Source of the DNA: Marinomonas sp. CT5
Lineage (GTDB): Bacteria > Pseudomonadota > Gammaproteobacteria > Pseudomonadales > Marinomonadaceae
Direction of reading: 5' to 3'
Length of the DNA: 64,000 nucleotides
NCBI RefSeq assembly: GCF_018336975.1
Contig: NZ_CP025572.1
Span: 3,417,046 to 3,481,045 of the forward strand
The notes beneath the pieces were generated by a model. It worked only from the letters and a program-made list of their open reading frames with translations, made no database searches and was not told the DNA's origin. The position numbers and the translations under genes were made by a program. Shown here piece by piece: positions 36,488-47,223 of the stretch (the first letter of the stretch is position 1; each line of letters begins with the position of its first letter).

Positions 36488-37390
36488 TTATACGGGCAAA
36501 AGTTGCCAATCTTGACTTGCCAACTGCTCAACAAACCAAGATAACCCTTTACCTGGATCTTCCTTTCGCCATGCCAAATACGCCATCTGATTCGGTCTTG
36601 GCAATTCACACTCACGCAACACCAAACGACCAGAATTCAGCTCATCGACAATACGATGCTTAGGCAAATACCCCACCCCCAACCCCAAACACTGGGCTTG
36701 GATTTTGCTACGCATGGTATCAACTCTTAACACCTGTCGACTTTCAAAAACACCACTACTGCGAGCCGGCAAAATTTTTGAACTATCTGCCACCACAATC
36801 GCCGGAAACTGACGCAATTGCGCCGTAGTAATTGTACCTTGATTTAACGCCAACGGATGCGTTGGTGACACAGCAAACACAAATTCGATTTCACCAATCG
36901 CACGAATATGAACATTTCCTTTTGGGAGCTCCCCTGTAGCACCAATCACCAAATCGGCCCTATCATCTTGTAGAGCATCCCAACCTCCGCCGACCGCCTC
37001 TTCAGATAAACTCAGCTCAACCGGACGATTCTGCGTCAAAAAATCCCCCACTACAGACATCAAAGGCGACTCCAACAACACAGTATCACGGGCAATTCTG
37101 AGCTTCGGCTCCCAGCCAGACTCAAATTGCTTAATCGAGTCCTCTAGGCGCATGGCCGCTTCCAAAATGGCTCGACCTTGTTCTAACACCAACAAACCTG
37201 CTGGCGTCAGCACCGCTTTTTGGCGGGACCGATCAAACAAGGCCACACCTAAATCCTCTTCCAACTTCTTCACCGTATAAGTCAAAGCGGAAGGAACCTT
37301 GAACAAAGCCTCCGCCGCCGCGGCAAAACTGCCCAACTGATGGATCGTCTCTAACACCCGCAATGCTTCCAACGTAACTGCGTACGCCAT
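36488..37390 (-). CDS. LysR family transcriptional regulator
   Basis: 300 residues from the ATG at 37390 (an in-frame ATG six codons upstream is also possible). HTH at the N-terminus: GSFAAAAEALFKVPSALTYT (about residues 18-37), then the effector-binding domain with LVIGATGELPKGNVHIR. It is followed on the same strand by the AEC transporter and is divergent from the pirin gene, either of which could be its target. The ligand is unknown. Confidence 0.85.
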   Translation of the reverse strand: MAYAVTLEALRVLETIHQLGSFAAAAEALFKVPSALTYTVKKLEEDLGVALFDRSRQKAVLTPAGLLVLEQGRAILEAAMRLEDSIKQFESGWEPKLRIARDTVLLESPLMSVVGDFLTQNRPVELSLSEEAVGGGWDALQDDRADLVIGATGELPKGNVHIRAIGEIEFVFAVSPTHPLALNQGTITTAQLRQFPAIVVADSSKILPARSSGVFESRQVLRVDTMRSKIQAQCLGLGVGYLPKHRIVDELNSGRLVLRECELPRPNQMAYLAWRKEDPGKGLSWFVEQLASQDWQLLPV

Positions 37391-37515
37391 ACCTAAACCT
37401 TTATTCAAATTTTTTGAAATACTAGCTCAAAACCTTCCGATTTTCTTTCTTTTTAGCAACCACTACACTGCTCCCATAGAGTTAGAAGGGTAACGCCCCA
37501 TTAAGGAGACACATC

Positions 37516-38214
37516 ATGATTACACTTAGACAGGCTCAAGACCGTGGACAAGCAAACTTTGGTTGGCTAAACAGCTACCACACCTTTTCTTTTGGCAATT
37601 ACTTCGACCCACAACATATGGGCTTTTCTCATCTACGGGTGATCAACGACGACACCGTTATCCCAGGTGCTGGCTTTGAAACCCACGGTCACAGAGACAT
37701 GGAAATCATCAGCCTGGTATTACAAGGCACCATCGCCCACAAAGACAGTACAGGCAACGTCAAAGAGCTACCCGCAGGCGAATACCAACTCATGTCCGCA
37801 GGCAAAGGCATCTACCACAGCGAATTTAACGCCTCCAAAGCGGAACAACTTAAATTCCTACAAATATGGATACAACCCAACCAACTTGGCGAACAACCGG
37901 GCTACCAACAAAAAGCCTTCAGCCAAAATGAAGGATTCAACACCATCATCACCCCAGACGGAGCAAACGGCACACTGCAAATTAAACAAGACATGCAACT
38001 GGTGCAACTGATCCTAGATGAACAACAACAGGCCACATGGCAAGCCGACAGCAACCGCCGCTACTACATACACCTAATAGAAGGCGAACTGTCACTCGGC
38101 AACGACATCACCATGCAACCTGGTGACGGCGCGAAAATTGAAAACGTATCCGAAATTAACTTCGTAAAACTAAACGAAAAACGCGTTAAAGCCCTACTGT
38201 TCGACTTGGTGTAA
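37516..38214 (+). CDS. Pirin family protein (YhhW-like quercetinase)
   Basis: 232 residues of the bicupin fold. The metal-binding His/Glu set is visible in the N-terminal cupin: FETHGHRDMEIISLVLQG (about residues 55-72) and GKGIYHSEFN (about 96-105). E. coli YhhW-type members cleave quercetin with a metal; the true role in bacteria is unclear. AAGGAGA precedes the ATG. It is divergent from the LysR gene. The CRISPR array begins 76 bp past its stop. Confidence 0.87.
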   Translation: MITLRQAQDRGQANFGWLNSYHTFSFGNYFDPQHMGFSHLRVINDDTVIPGAGFETHGHRDMEIISLVLQGTIAHKDSTGNVKELPAGEYQLMSAGKGIYHSEFNASKAEQLKFLQIWIQPNQLGEQPGYQQKAFSQNEGFNTIITPDGANGTLQIKQDMQLVQLILDEQQQATWQADSNRRYYIHLIEGELSLGNDITMQPGDGAKIENVSEINFVKLNEKRVKALLFDLV

Positions 38215-38290
38215 CCCCACCAAAACGTAGGGCAGCATGAGCATGAGAGAGGCAAAAGGGAGAAACGACTGTGATTTGGCGTTCTCTTCT

Positions 38291-41200
38291 TTTCTAAACC
38301 GCCTGTTCGGCGGTGAAGACGGGCGCGTCTACTGAGATCGTCAATTTGCATTTCTAAGCCGCCTGTTAGGCTGTGAAGGCCGTTCCTTGGACTCGTGTCA
38401 ATAACTGTATTTTCTAAGCCGCTTGTTCGGCGGTGAAGACCATAAAGCCAAAAGTAAAAGGACCACAGGATTTCTAAGCCGCCTGTTTGGCGGTGAAGTG
38501 GTTTCTTCTCTTCCTCCGTTCGCTTTGATATTTCTAAGCCGCCTGTTCGGCGGTGAAGCATGAGCCAAGATAAAACAGTCCACTTCCCCTTTTCTAAGCC
38601 GCGTGCTCGGCGGCGAACATGGCAAGATGATATGGTTGTACCACTCGTCTTTTCTAAGCCGCGTGCTCGGCGGCGAACGCGCGCTGGTTCAGCTCATTGC
38701 AAAATCAAAATTTCTAAGCCGCATGCTCGGCGGCGAACCACTGCGCCGCCCATCGGTGGATTGCGTTTGCTTTCTAAGCCGCGTGCTCGGCGGCGAACTA
38801 CTTGCGGAACATCGAGGATGGTTTTCACGATTTCTAAGCCGCGTGCTCGGCGGCGAACTTTTCGATTTCGATTGTGCTGTTCTTGCCTTTTTTCTAAGCC
38901 GCGTGCTCGGCGGCGAACGTTGCGATAGGCGTATTTGTGTAAATTGTCGCTTTCTAAGCCGCGTGCTCGGCGGCGAACTTGTTATAAAGAATCGGCTTAC
39001 GTTTCCCGCTTTTCTAAGCCGCGTGCTCGGCGGCGAACTCCGACTATCAGAAATTATGTCTGATGTGTCTTTTCTAAGCCGCGTGCTCGGCGGCGAACAT
39101 TCGCAGACTCGTGACATGATGAACATGAATTTTCTAAGCCGCGTGCTCGGCGGCGAACTTTTTTTGTGCACCTCGACATACAGGGGTTAATTTCTAAGCC
39201 GCGTGCTCGGCGGCGAACTTGCACCGGGTGACAGAGGTATGGAGCACGCATTTCTAAGCCGCGTGCTCGGCGGCGAACATCCCGTTCCTGTTATGTCCAT
39301 CGGTATGAATTTTCTAAGCCGCGTGCTCGGCGGCGAACGGCGTGTTCTGCGAGTCGTTTGGACAGTTCTGTTTCTAAGCCGCGTGCTCGGCGGCGAACAT
39401 CCCGTTCCTGTTATGTCCATCGGTATGAATTTTCTAAGCCGCGTGCTCGGCGGCGAACGGCGTGTTCTGCGAGTCGTTTGGACAGTTCTGTTTCTAAGCC
39501 GCGTGCTCGGCGGCGAACGTAATTGACTACCCCAGCCCCTTGTCGTCACTTTTCTAAGCCGCGTGCTCGGCGGCGAACCGGCTACGTTTAGGGCTTTAGT
39601 GTACTCAACATTTCTAAGCCGCGTGCTCGGCGGCGAACGCTAACGATCCACAGAGCGGCTATACGGGCATTTTCTAAGCCGCGTGCTCGGCGGCGAACTT
39701 TAACGACGGCCTCAGCCGCTTTTGCAAGCGTTTCTAAGCCGCGTGCTCGGCGGCGAACCGTTTTGCAAAGTGGTATGGGCGTGTGGTGATTTTCTAAGCC
39801 GCGTGCTCGGCGGCGAACACGTGCGTTCGTCGCCAACACTCCCTCCGTTTTTTCTAAGCCGCGTGCTCGGCGGCGAACTGAAAGTGATTGGCCTGAATAC
39901 GAACACGTTTTTTCTAAGCCGCGTGCTCGGCGGCGAACGAGCACGCAGACCCGCAGCACGACCAGAATAATTTCTAAGCCGCGTGCTCGGCGGCGAACTC
40001 TGGCTTTTCCCATTCGACTGGCTAAAAATATTTCTAAGCCGCGTGCTCGGCGGCGAACGTGGCGGTATCTGATACGGTTTGCACACCGCTTTTCTAAGCC
40101 GCGTGCTCGGCGGCAAACACGTAACACTGTACCAACGGCCACTTTTTGTATTTCTAAGCCGCGTGCTCGGCGGCAAACAGGAGACGAGAGATTAGGAGTT
40201 TCATGGACTATGTCTAAGCCGCGTGCTCGGCGGCGAACAGCCCTTTGAAAGTATCGAAATTCTTCAAACTTTTCTAAGCCGCGTGCTCGGCGGCGAACAA
40301 CACTCCACCTAATGCTGATACCATTTCGGGTTTCTAAGCCGCGTGCTCGGCGGCGAACGGAAAGTCGATTTCAGAGCGGGAGGCGCGAACTTTCTAAGCC
40401 GCGTGCTCGGCGGCGAACGAAAGTCTTTAATAGTAAACGGGCCTTGAATATTTCTAAGCCGCGTGCTCGGCGGCGAACAAAGTTAAGGCGCCGACGATTA
40501 ACACAATCAATTTCTAAGCCGCGTGCTCGGCGGCGAACGCGTTAGTAGTCAAATCAGGCTTTTTTTATGTTTTCTAAGCCGCGTGCTCGGCGGCGAACGT
40601 AGTGAAGTTGTGGAGGTCTTGCAGGCCACTTTTCTAAGCCGCGTGCTCGGCGGCGAACTTAAACATGATTCATAAAATGCTAGAGTGGACTTTCTAAGCC
40701 GCGTGCTCGGCGGCGAACATCGTTTAAGTGTTTAAACCGTCTTGCATAATTTTCTAAGCCGCGTGCTCGGCGGCGAACTATTTGTAAAACGAGTGCAGAA
40801 GCTGCTTGATTTTCTAAGCCGCGTGCTCGGCGGCGAACGCTTATGTGTCATTTCTGATTTTCCGCACTTATTTCTAAGCCGCGTGCTCGGCGGCGAACCA
40901 AAAGCTCATCAATACTTTTTCCCGTATTACTTTCTAAGCCGCGTGCTCGGCGGCGAACTCACAAACGCTCTTCATTCCCTTTCCGCCAGCTTTCTAAGCC
41001 GCGTGCTCGGCGGCGAACTTGTTAATATGTTTCCTTACGACACTAAAACATTTCTAAGCCGCGTGCTCGGCGGCGAACGATTAATGGCTGTGATGTGTGG
41101 GACAAGGAAATTTCTAAGCCGCGTGCTCGGCGGCGAACTTAAACCCAGTAGAGAAGGCAGAGTTTATACATTTCTAAGCCGCGTGCTCGGCGGCGAACAA

Positions 41201-44200
41201 TGTCACCAGATGGCCGTGATGCGTTTCAAGTTTCTAAGCCGCCTGTTCGGCGGTGAAGTTTGCTGTGTTTCTCGCTTTCGCTATTTGCATTTTCTAAGCC
41301 GCCTGTTCGGCGGTGAAGATTAGCACCTGGTCAAACTCTGCTGTTGTCGGTTTCTAAGCCGCCTGTTCGGCGGTGAAGCCCAAACATCGTGGCCGTGTGG
41401 TTCATGATTTTTTCTAAGCCGCGTGCTCGGCGGCGAACGAACGTGTTCGTATCATCGGTGATTTCACAATTTTCTAAGCCGCGTGCTCGGCGGCGAACAT
41501 GAATCTATTTGTATTGATTGCGGCTGGAAATTTCTAAGCCGCGTGCTCGGCGGCGAACCTCTAACGACTCATAAAACGGCTTAAGCGTTTTTTCTAAGCC
41601 GCGTGCTCGGCGGCGAACTATGTTAAGAGGCTGATCAACCACCAATTTAATTTCTAAGCCGCGTGCTCGGCGGCGAACCTGGTCGCTACCGTTTTAGCCA
41701 ATTCTTTCATTTTCTAAGCCGCGTTCTCGGCGGCGAACTCTTTTACATCACCAGCAAGGGTTCAAAATGTTTTCTAAGCCGCGTGCTCGGCGGCGAACTC
41801 CCACAATTCCATGTATTCCGCCATGACCTTTTTCTAAGCCGCGTGCTCGGCGGCGAACTCGATACAGGGCCTTTTGCTGATTATGTAGATTTTCTAAGCC
41901 GCGTGCTCGGCGGCGAACCATGCAAATCTTCCGGCTTAGCCAGTCATAACTTTCTAAGCCGCGTGCTCGGCGGCGAACCTGGATGCAGAGGGCAAAACAG
42001 ACGCGCTTGATTTCTAAGCCGCGTGCTCGGCGGCGAACGCCATGTTAGATCCCCTCTTCTTCCCACTGTATTTCTAAGCCGCGTGCTCGGCGGCGAACGC
42101 TACAAAGAATCGGCTTACATTTCTCGTTGGTTTCTAAGCCGCGTGCTCGGCGGCGAACCCTATTGCTCTAGGCTCTCCGTGATCCTCACATTTCTAAGCC
42201 GCGTGCTCGGCGGCGAACCCACGTACCGTCTAGAGAGCGAATGACAGCAATTTCTAAGCCGCGTGCTCGGCGGCGAACACTATCACACTATCACCAGTGG
42301 ACAGCAACGATTTCTAAGCCGCGTGCTCGGCGGCGAACTTATTACAGGCGTAGAAAAGCCGCCCCCTACTTTTCTAAGCCGCGTGCTCGGCGGCAAACAT
42401 TTATTTTCAAATTTAACACCGCATATTTTTTTTCTAAGCCGCGTGCTCGGCGGCAAACTGATGTGCAAGCCTCATAAATGCCAGACTTATTTTCTAAGCC
42501 GCGTGCTCGGTGGCAAACGGCTTCATCAATACCTTGCTGAATTGCCGCAGTTTCTAAGCCGCGTGCTCGGCGGCAAACCACAAGTAGAAAGCGCCTTACG
42601 TGATCATTTCTTTCTAAGCCGCGTGCTCGGCGGCAAACTAGCAGCAGGTGTAGTAGGCGGGTTGTTATCATTTCTAAGCCGCGTGCTCGGCGGCAAACGT
42701 ATTGCTTCTTGTTTTGCTTTACTTGCTAAATTTCTAAGCCGCGTGCTCGGCGGCAAACAAACCTCTAGAAACGCCTGTCACTAAGTCTCATTTCTAAGCC
42801 GCGTGCTCGGCGGCAAACAAACAGTCAGAGAGGGAAAAGGTGTCAGTCAATTTCTAAGCCGCGTGCTCGGCGGCAAACCGGGGGTTGGTGGGCTGGTGAT
42901 TCGTTCGGGTTTTCTAAGCCGCGTGCTCGGCGGCAAACTCTGAGGGTGTAGACACGGCGCAAACCCTAAATTTCTAAGCCGCGTGCTCGGCGGCAAACGA
43001 CCACGGCGGCGGCTATCGAGGCCGCGAAATTTTCTAAGCCGCGTGCTCGGCGGCAAACAATTTAATGATTTCAAAGTGTTGAACTTAGAATTTCTAAGCC
43101 GCGTGCTCGGCGGCAAACGCAAATATTTACGCTTAATACGGTCTACAAAATTTCTAAGCCGCGTGCTCGGCGGCAAACCCGCAGGAAATAAGCCATTTAG
43201 AAATGACAACTTTCTAAGCCGCGTGCTCGGCGGCAAACGCTTATCAATGAATGTTGCTTTGTACATGTAATTTCTAAGCCGCGTGCTCGGCGGCAAACCG
43301 TAGGCGATTTGGTTCATGTTCGCACCAAGATTTCTAAGCCGCGTGCTCGGCGGCAAACAAAGATTGGGACAGTGCCGAAGATAATACAAATTTCTAAGCC
43401 GCGTGCTCGGCGGCAAACGTCCTGCGACATGCGAACCCGTCCAGTAGTGTTTTCTAAGCCGCGTGCTCGGCGGCAAACTCTCATACGCTAACCTCTGTCA
43501 CATATATGTATTTCTAAGCCGCGTGCTCGGCGGCAAACAACTCTAGCGTATCGCTCTTGTTCTGTTATATTTTCTAAGCCGCGTGCTCGGCGGCAAACCA
43601 AAACCACCTGAACTATCACCACCTTCATAATTTCTAAGCCGCGTGCTCGGCGGCAAACTAATGAATTGCCTAAAGGGTGCGGCGGCAAGTTTTCTAAGCC
43701 GCGTGCTCGGCGGCAAACGTATTAAGAAAATAATACGCTCTTGCTCTTTTTTTCTAAGCCGCGTGCTCGGCGGCAAACAAGCAAGCCCTTAGTGCCTTTT
43801 TTGACTTGGAATTTCTAAGCCGCGTGCTCGGCGGCAAACACAAAATGGACTGAACTTTCTGCAATGTTTTTTTTCTAAGCCGCGTGCTCGGCGGCAAACA
43901 TCATCCCAAAACGCATAATCTATTTTTAATTTTTCTAAGCCGCGTGCTCGGCGGCAAACTTTTGACGAAGCGCCAGAGACGTTCCAAGAGTTTTCTAAGC
44001 CGCGTGCTCGGCGGCAAACTTATCATTCAAGCAGAGCCAGGGGAAACTTTCTTTCTAAGCCGCGTGCTCGGCGGCAAACTGGAAGTTGAGCGCGTGTATA
44101 AAATCGCGCTATTTCTAAGCCGCGTGCTCGGCGGCAAACGCAATTCGGGGTTAGTAGGGCAACAATATATATTTCTAAGCCGCGTGCTCGGCGGCAAACT

Positions 44201-44559
44201 CAGGGTACTTAAAACTGTATCCATGCAAGAATTTCTAAGCCGCGTGCTCGGCGGCAAACCATCGGATGACGCAGTTCAGTTATCTAAAGATTTTCTAAGC
44301 CGCGTGCTCGGCGGCAAACGATCCTGCCCCGTCAACTTCACAGCTCCAGATTTTCTAAGCCGCGTGCTCGGCGGCAAACGACGAATGCCCGATCGAAATC
44401 CCGATGACGCATTTCTAAGCCGCGTGCTCGGCGGCAAACACTAGCTTAGCCTTGCCCATACTCGCCGAGACTTTCTAAGCCGCGTGCTCGGCGGCAAACA
44501 GCCAGCTCTTGAAGCGTATAACCTCGATAATTTTCTAAGCCGCGTGCTCGGCGGCAAAC
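38291..44559 (-). CRISPR. Type I-F2 CRISPR array: 105 repeats, 104 spacers
   Basis: 28-bp repeats recur every 60 bases without a break: 92 from 38291 to 43778, then one 33-nt spacer (43779-43811), then 13 from 43812 to 44559; other spacers are 32 nt. On the plus strand the common form starts TTTCTAAGCCGCGTGCTCGG and ends CGGCGAAC. In crRNA sense (minus strand) it starts GTTC and ends CTTAGAAA, as in type I-F, so the leader is at the right end next to the cas genes. Three repeat types occur: alpha (8 copies, GCCTGTTCGG...GGTGAAG on the plus strand), beta (58 copies, ...GGCGAAC) and gamma (39 copies, ...GGCAAAC). The five leftmost repeats are alpha and the most decayed, as expected for the oldest end. 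Confidence 0.98.
39279..39518. repeat. Exact 120-bp tandem duplication inside the array
   Basis: The two-spacer unit at 39279-39398 (spacers starting ATCCCGTTCC and GGCGTGTTCT with their repeats) is repeated base for base at 39399-39518. This is recombination between repeats, not two acquisitions. Confidence 0.97.
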
Positions 44560-44690
44560 AATAGTCTAGTTGCAAAAAAACAAGTTACAACATGCAGTTA
44601 GGTAAAAATAGACGTTTTTACCAATGGTTTTTCGGCATATTGTAACTTGCTGTTTTTTAAAGTGTTTTTTTAAAGAGCCTTTTTCATTGG
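44560..44690 (-). promoter_or_regulatory. CRISPR leader with nested inverted repeats
   Basis: AT-rich 131 bp between the newest repeat and the cas6f stop, the position expected for the leader. Outer arms CAAGTTACAACATGC (44581-44595) and GCATATTGTAACTTG (44635-44649) pair at 14 of 15 positions. Inside lies a perfect hairpin GGTAAAAA / TTTTTACC (44601-44608 and 44615-44622) with loop TAGACG. Leader function follows from position; the structure may serve integration, transcription start or termination. Confidence 0.75.
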
Positions 44691-45245
44691 TTAAAACCAA
44701 GGAATTGTTGCTGTTTTACTCAAACCAAAATAGTCGAAGTCACCGATCTGTGGGCTGGCTTGAATATCCGTCATTTTAATATAACGTCGATGGTGCTTTC
44801 CATTAGAGGTACTTTCCATTTCAAGATAAGGCAAGGTGGTCATCTGATCAGCAAACATTTTGGCTTTATAAGCTTTCATTTCATGCTCTAAAATTGAACC
44901 TCGCTTTATTAAGCGTCTTAGATGAGATTTGCTCATATTAGGGCGCCAACGAAAGACACGTCTGTATTGAGCACATTCAGGCACTGTTTTTATATCACTG
45001 AATACACAATAACCAGATAAACCACCTAACCATGAAAGAGCCATTAGCTCTTCTAATCTTTCTTGACTTGAATGTATTCTAACTAAAGTTCCAAGCATAA
45101 CTTTCGTTTCAGGAAAGCTAACCCCTATATCTAAAGATCTTAGATCGAAAAGGGCTTTATGGAACTTGATATATACCTTGTTTAATAATACATTTTCTCG
45201 CATTTCAGCATCTGGCCTAATACGGATATCAATATAAGAATCCAT
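44691..45245 (-). CDS. cas6f: CRISPR crRNA endonuclease Cas6f (Csy4)
   Basis: 184 residues, normal for Cas6f. It cuts the precursor CRISPR RNA at the base of each repeat hairpin and stays bound to the 3' hairpin. The start MDSYIDIRIRPD is typical, and a His falls at residue 29 (KFHK), the position of the catalytic His in P. aeruginosa Csy4. The C-terminal half is basic (MSKSHLRRLIKRG). It follows cas5fv after 8 bp as the last cas gene, then comes the leader. Closest context match: I-F2 operons of the Shewanella putrefaciens type. Confidence 0.93.
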   Translation of the reverse strand: MDSYIDIRIRPDAEMRENVLLNKVYIKFHKALFDLRSLDIGVSFPETKVMLGTLVRIHSSQERLEELMALSWLGGLSGYCVFSDIKTVPECAQYRRVFRWRPNMSKSHLRRLIKRGSILEHEMKAYKAKMFADQMTTLPYLEMESTSNGKHHRRYIKMTDIQASPQIGDFDYFGLSKTATIPWF

Positions 45246-45253
45246 ACTTCCCC

Positions 45254-46264
45254 CTAAACTCGAATATTTGACACATAAGCAAGTCCTTTTTTACCTAAAT
45301 AAAAACTCGACACGCCAGCATTCTCAATAAGTTTTTTAATTTCGAGCCCTTTATCACGTTCAACATCAATAATTATTTCTAGTTGCCCACTAGCTTTAGT
45401 CATCATAGTTGTTACTTCTCCTTGTCCCTTTATCTTTTCTTTTTTAACAAAGGGATTTCCCCATATTGTTTTTTTGGGCCCTGTCGTGAACCTGTCCATA
45501 AAATCTTTTTTAGTAAAACCTCGTTTTGAAATACCGCTTATGCCACCTGCTTTAGTCTTTGCAGTAGACATATCATACTTTTTCTCTAGCCGAACCAATT
45601 GTAAATATAAAGCAGAGCAATAAAGGCTAATGGTCATTACCTGACCTTTTTTATTAAAATAGTCTATGTCAGGAAAAAGTGATTTTAAAGTATTCACTGC
45701 ACTAGCAACGACACTTTCATTTTTTTTAGGTTTTTCTTTATTCAAAAATTCAAGGCGACTAATAATTTCAATTGGGTCAAGTTTAATACTTTCTTCAACC
45801 ATTACCTTGTCAACGATAAAACGGCATAACTCTGGCACATCTAGATTTAATACCCCCCAAAACTCTTCTGAATAATCAGACGTAAAAACAGAATCGGTTA
45901 TTTTAATCATTCCCGTAAATGAATTTTGATCTGTACTACCATTCATGTTACGAATAAATGTCATTTCATTAGTCAATAATGATTTATCTATAAAAGTTAC
46001 TTTACCCTCTAAATTTTCAAAATAATAAGTATTTTCATAATTTTTATTGCGCGCTTGATATAGCTTACGCTGGTCACCAATCAATCGATTTAACAATCCC
46101 ATTACAGTATCTAATGTAATATCACAGACTTTAAAATTTCCCTCTTTTTTAAGGTTAGTCATAGAACCTAAAAACTCTCTCCCCCTTTTAGGTAGTGTCT
46201 CATTATTTGAGCCACCCAAAAACGAGTTACGCCAGCATGAATCATAATCAATCGTGATTTTCAT
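45254..46264 (-). CDS. cas5fv: Cas5fv (I-F2 variant Cascade subunit)
   Basis: 336 residues, without similarity that I can see to standard Csy2. Position between cas7fv and cas6f in an operon lacking cas8f matches Cas5fv of the S. putrefaciens I-Fv system, where it caps the 5' handle of the crRNA and carries an extra domain that takes over PAM sensing from the missing large subunit. It is rich in Lys and has a Gly-Lys rich segment ([18 protein letters not shown]). Role is inferred from operon order and size; no catalytic motif is expected. Confidence 0.82.
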   Translation of the reverse strand: MKITIDYDSCWRNSFLGGSNNETLPKRGREFLGSMTNLKKEGNFKVCDITLDTVMGLLNRLIGDQRKLYQARNKNYENTYYFENLEGKVTFIDKSLLTNEMTFIRNMNGSTDQNSFTGMIKITDSVFTSDYSEEFWGVLNLDVPELCRFIVDKVMVEESIKLDPIEIISRLEFLNKEKPKKNESVVASAVNTLKSLFPDIDYFNKKGQVMTISLYCSALYLQLVRLEKKYDMSTAKTKAGGISGISKRGFTKKDFMDRFTTGPKKTIWGNPFVKKEKIKGQGEVTTMMTKASGQLEIIIDVERDKGLEIKKLIENAGVSSFYLGKKGLAYVSNIRV

Positions 46265-46272
46265 ATTGCCTC

Positions 46273-47220
46273 CTATTTTGCGTAAAAATATTGGGCATAC
46301 TGCGATTGTGGTTCACTAACGATTTCTGACTCATCGCGCTTAATACGCATCATTTTATGACTGTCGTTATAATCTACCGTGATTTCATCAACATACATGT
46401 AACCTTTGGCTTGACGAATACTTAAATCGGCAATACGTGACAATGTATGCTCAATAATTGCTTGTATTGCATCATCATTCAGTAAAATTCCGCACTCACC
46501 TTCTTCGAAAATAGTGCCTTTACGGACATAATTACTATGAAAAGTCGCGATTGGATTTAACGATGGATTGAGCCCTTTGATGAAAGCTTGCACTGTTTCT
46601 GCAACTTCTTCACCCTGACCTTCTTTAATGATCATGCTAGCACGGTCAAACTTTTTATCTAGTGAGATAAATTGCAATTGCTCAATGCTAATAGAGCCAT
46701 AGGAAATATATTCAGTATCGCCAAACGTGGTTTTAGAAAAAAACGATGAACTATCTCGTTCACCTGCCTGACCAAACTGCTCAAAATTACCATTTCCTAA
46801 TTGATCAACGAAATCTTCTATTAATAATGGGCTGCTTCTTTTGCATTGACTAGAAGGCACAACATAGCCACGAACAAGTCCTGTAATAGAAGCCAATACT
46901 TTTTCTAAGTTTTTTTCTCCTGAAAAATGTAGATCAAAAGCTTGCTCTTTAAATAAGTGGTGGCGAATACAGTTTTGACTTATGTATAAAGGCGTTTTTT
47001 TAAAATCGATATCGGTCGCCTCTTTTTTATATTTATAACCTGTCTCGTCTTTTATTTTACCTGTTAAGTTTGAATAACCTCTCAATTTTGGCAACGTATG
47101 GTTGTCTACTGTTTTTCCGTTATCACCAGTTAAAGTAGTTGGGCCATTCCAGTTCACTACACCATGACCCAATGCTTTAATCTTAAAATCAACACTTTTA
47201 ATTCCGGTTACTTTTTCCAT
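46273..47220 (-). CDS. cas7fv: Cas7fv (I-F2 variant Cascade backbone)
   Basis: 315 residues. It should polymerise along the crRNA to form the backbone of the surveillance complex. [20 protein letters not shown] (about residues 76-95) resembles the RHHLF segment of Cas7-type RAMPs, and [11 protein letters not shown] follows. It lies 3 bp after cas2-3 and 8 bp before cas5fv, so all are one transcript. Identity rests on order (cas1, cas2-3, cas7fv, cas5fv, cas6f), size and this motif. Confidence 0.85.
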   Translation of the reverse strand: MEKVTGIKSVDFKIKALGHGVVNWNGPTTLTGDNGKTVDNHTLPKLRGYSNLTGKIKDETGYKYKKEATDIDFKKTPLYISQNCIRHHLFKEQAFDLHFSGEKNLEKVLASITGLVRGYVVPSSQCKRSSPLLIEDFVDQLGNGNFEQFGQAGERDSSSFFSKTTFGDTEYISYGSISIEQLQFISLDKKFDRASMIIKEGQGEEVAETVQAFIKGLNPSLNPIATFHSNYVRKGTIFEEGECGILLNDDAIQAIIEHTLSRIADLSIRQAKGYMYVDEITVDYNDSHKMMRIKRDESEIVSEPQSQYAQYFYAK

Positions 47221-47223
47221 AGG

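Noticed and set aside
36410..36509. Longer AEC transporter start at 36509
   Set aside because: It overlaps the LysR gene end and lacks a ribosome site, while GTG 36407 follows AAAGGGG and gives the normal family length.
38215..38290. A further, older repeat left of 38291
   Set aside because: The position one unit further left (about 38231) shows no recognisable repeat sequence.
41079..41230. Spacers at 41079 and 41199 sharing ATGGCYGTGATGYGT
   Set aside because: The match is only about 15 bases and then breaks completely; with 104 spacers this could be chance, so no shared target is claimed.
38560..44444. Many long open frames across 38.0-44.4 kb with repeated peptides such as FLSRVLGGE, SPPSTRLRK and VRRRARGLE
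   Set aside because: They are artefacts: repeat plus spacer is 60 bases, a multiple of three, so frames stay open through the CRISPR array. No ribosome sites or protein logic.
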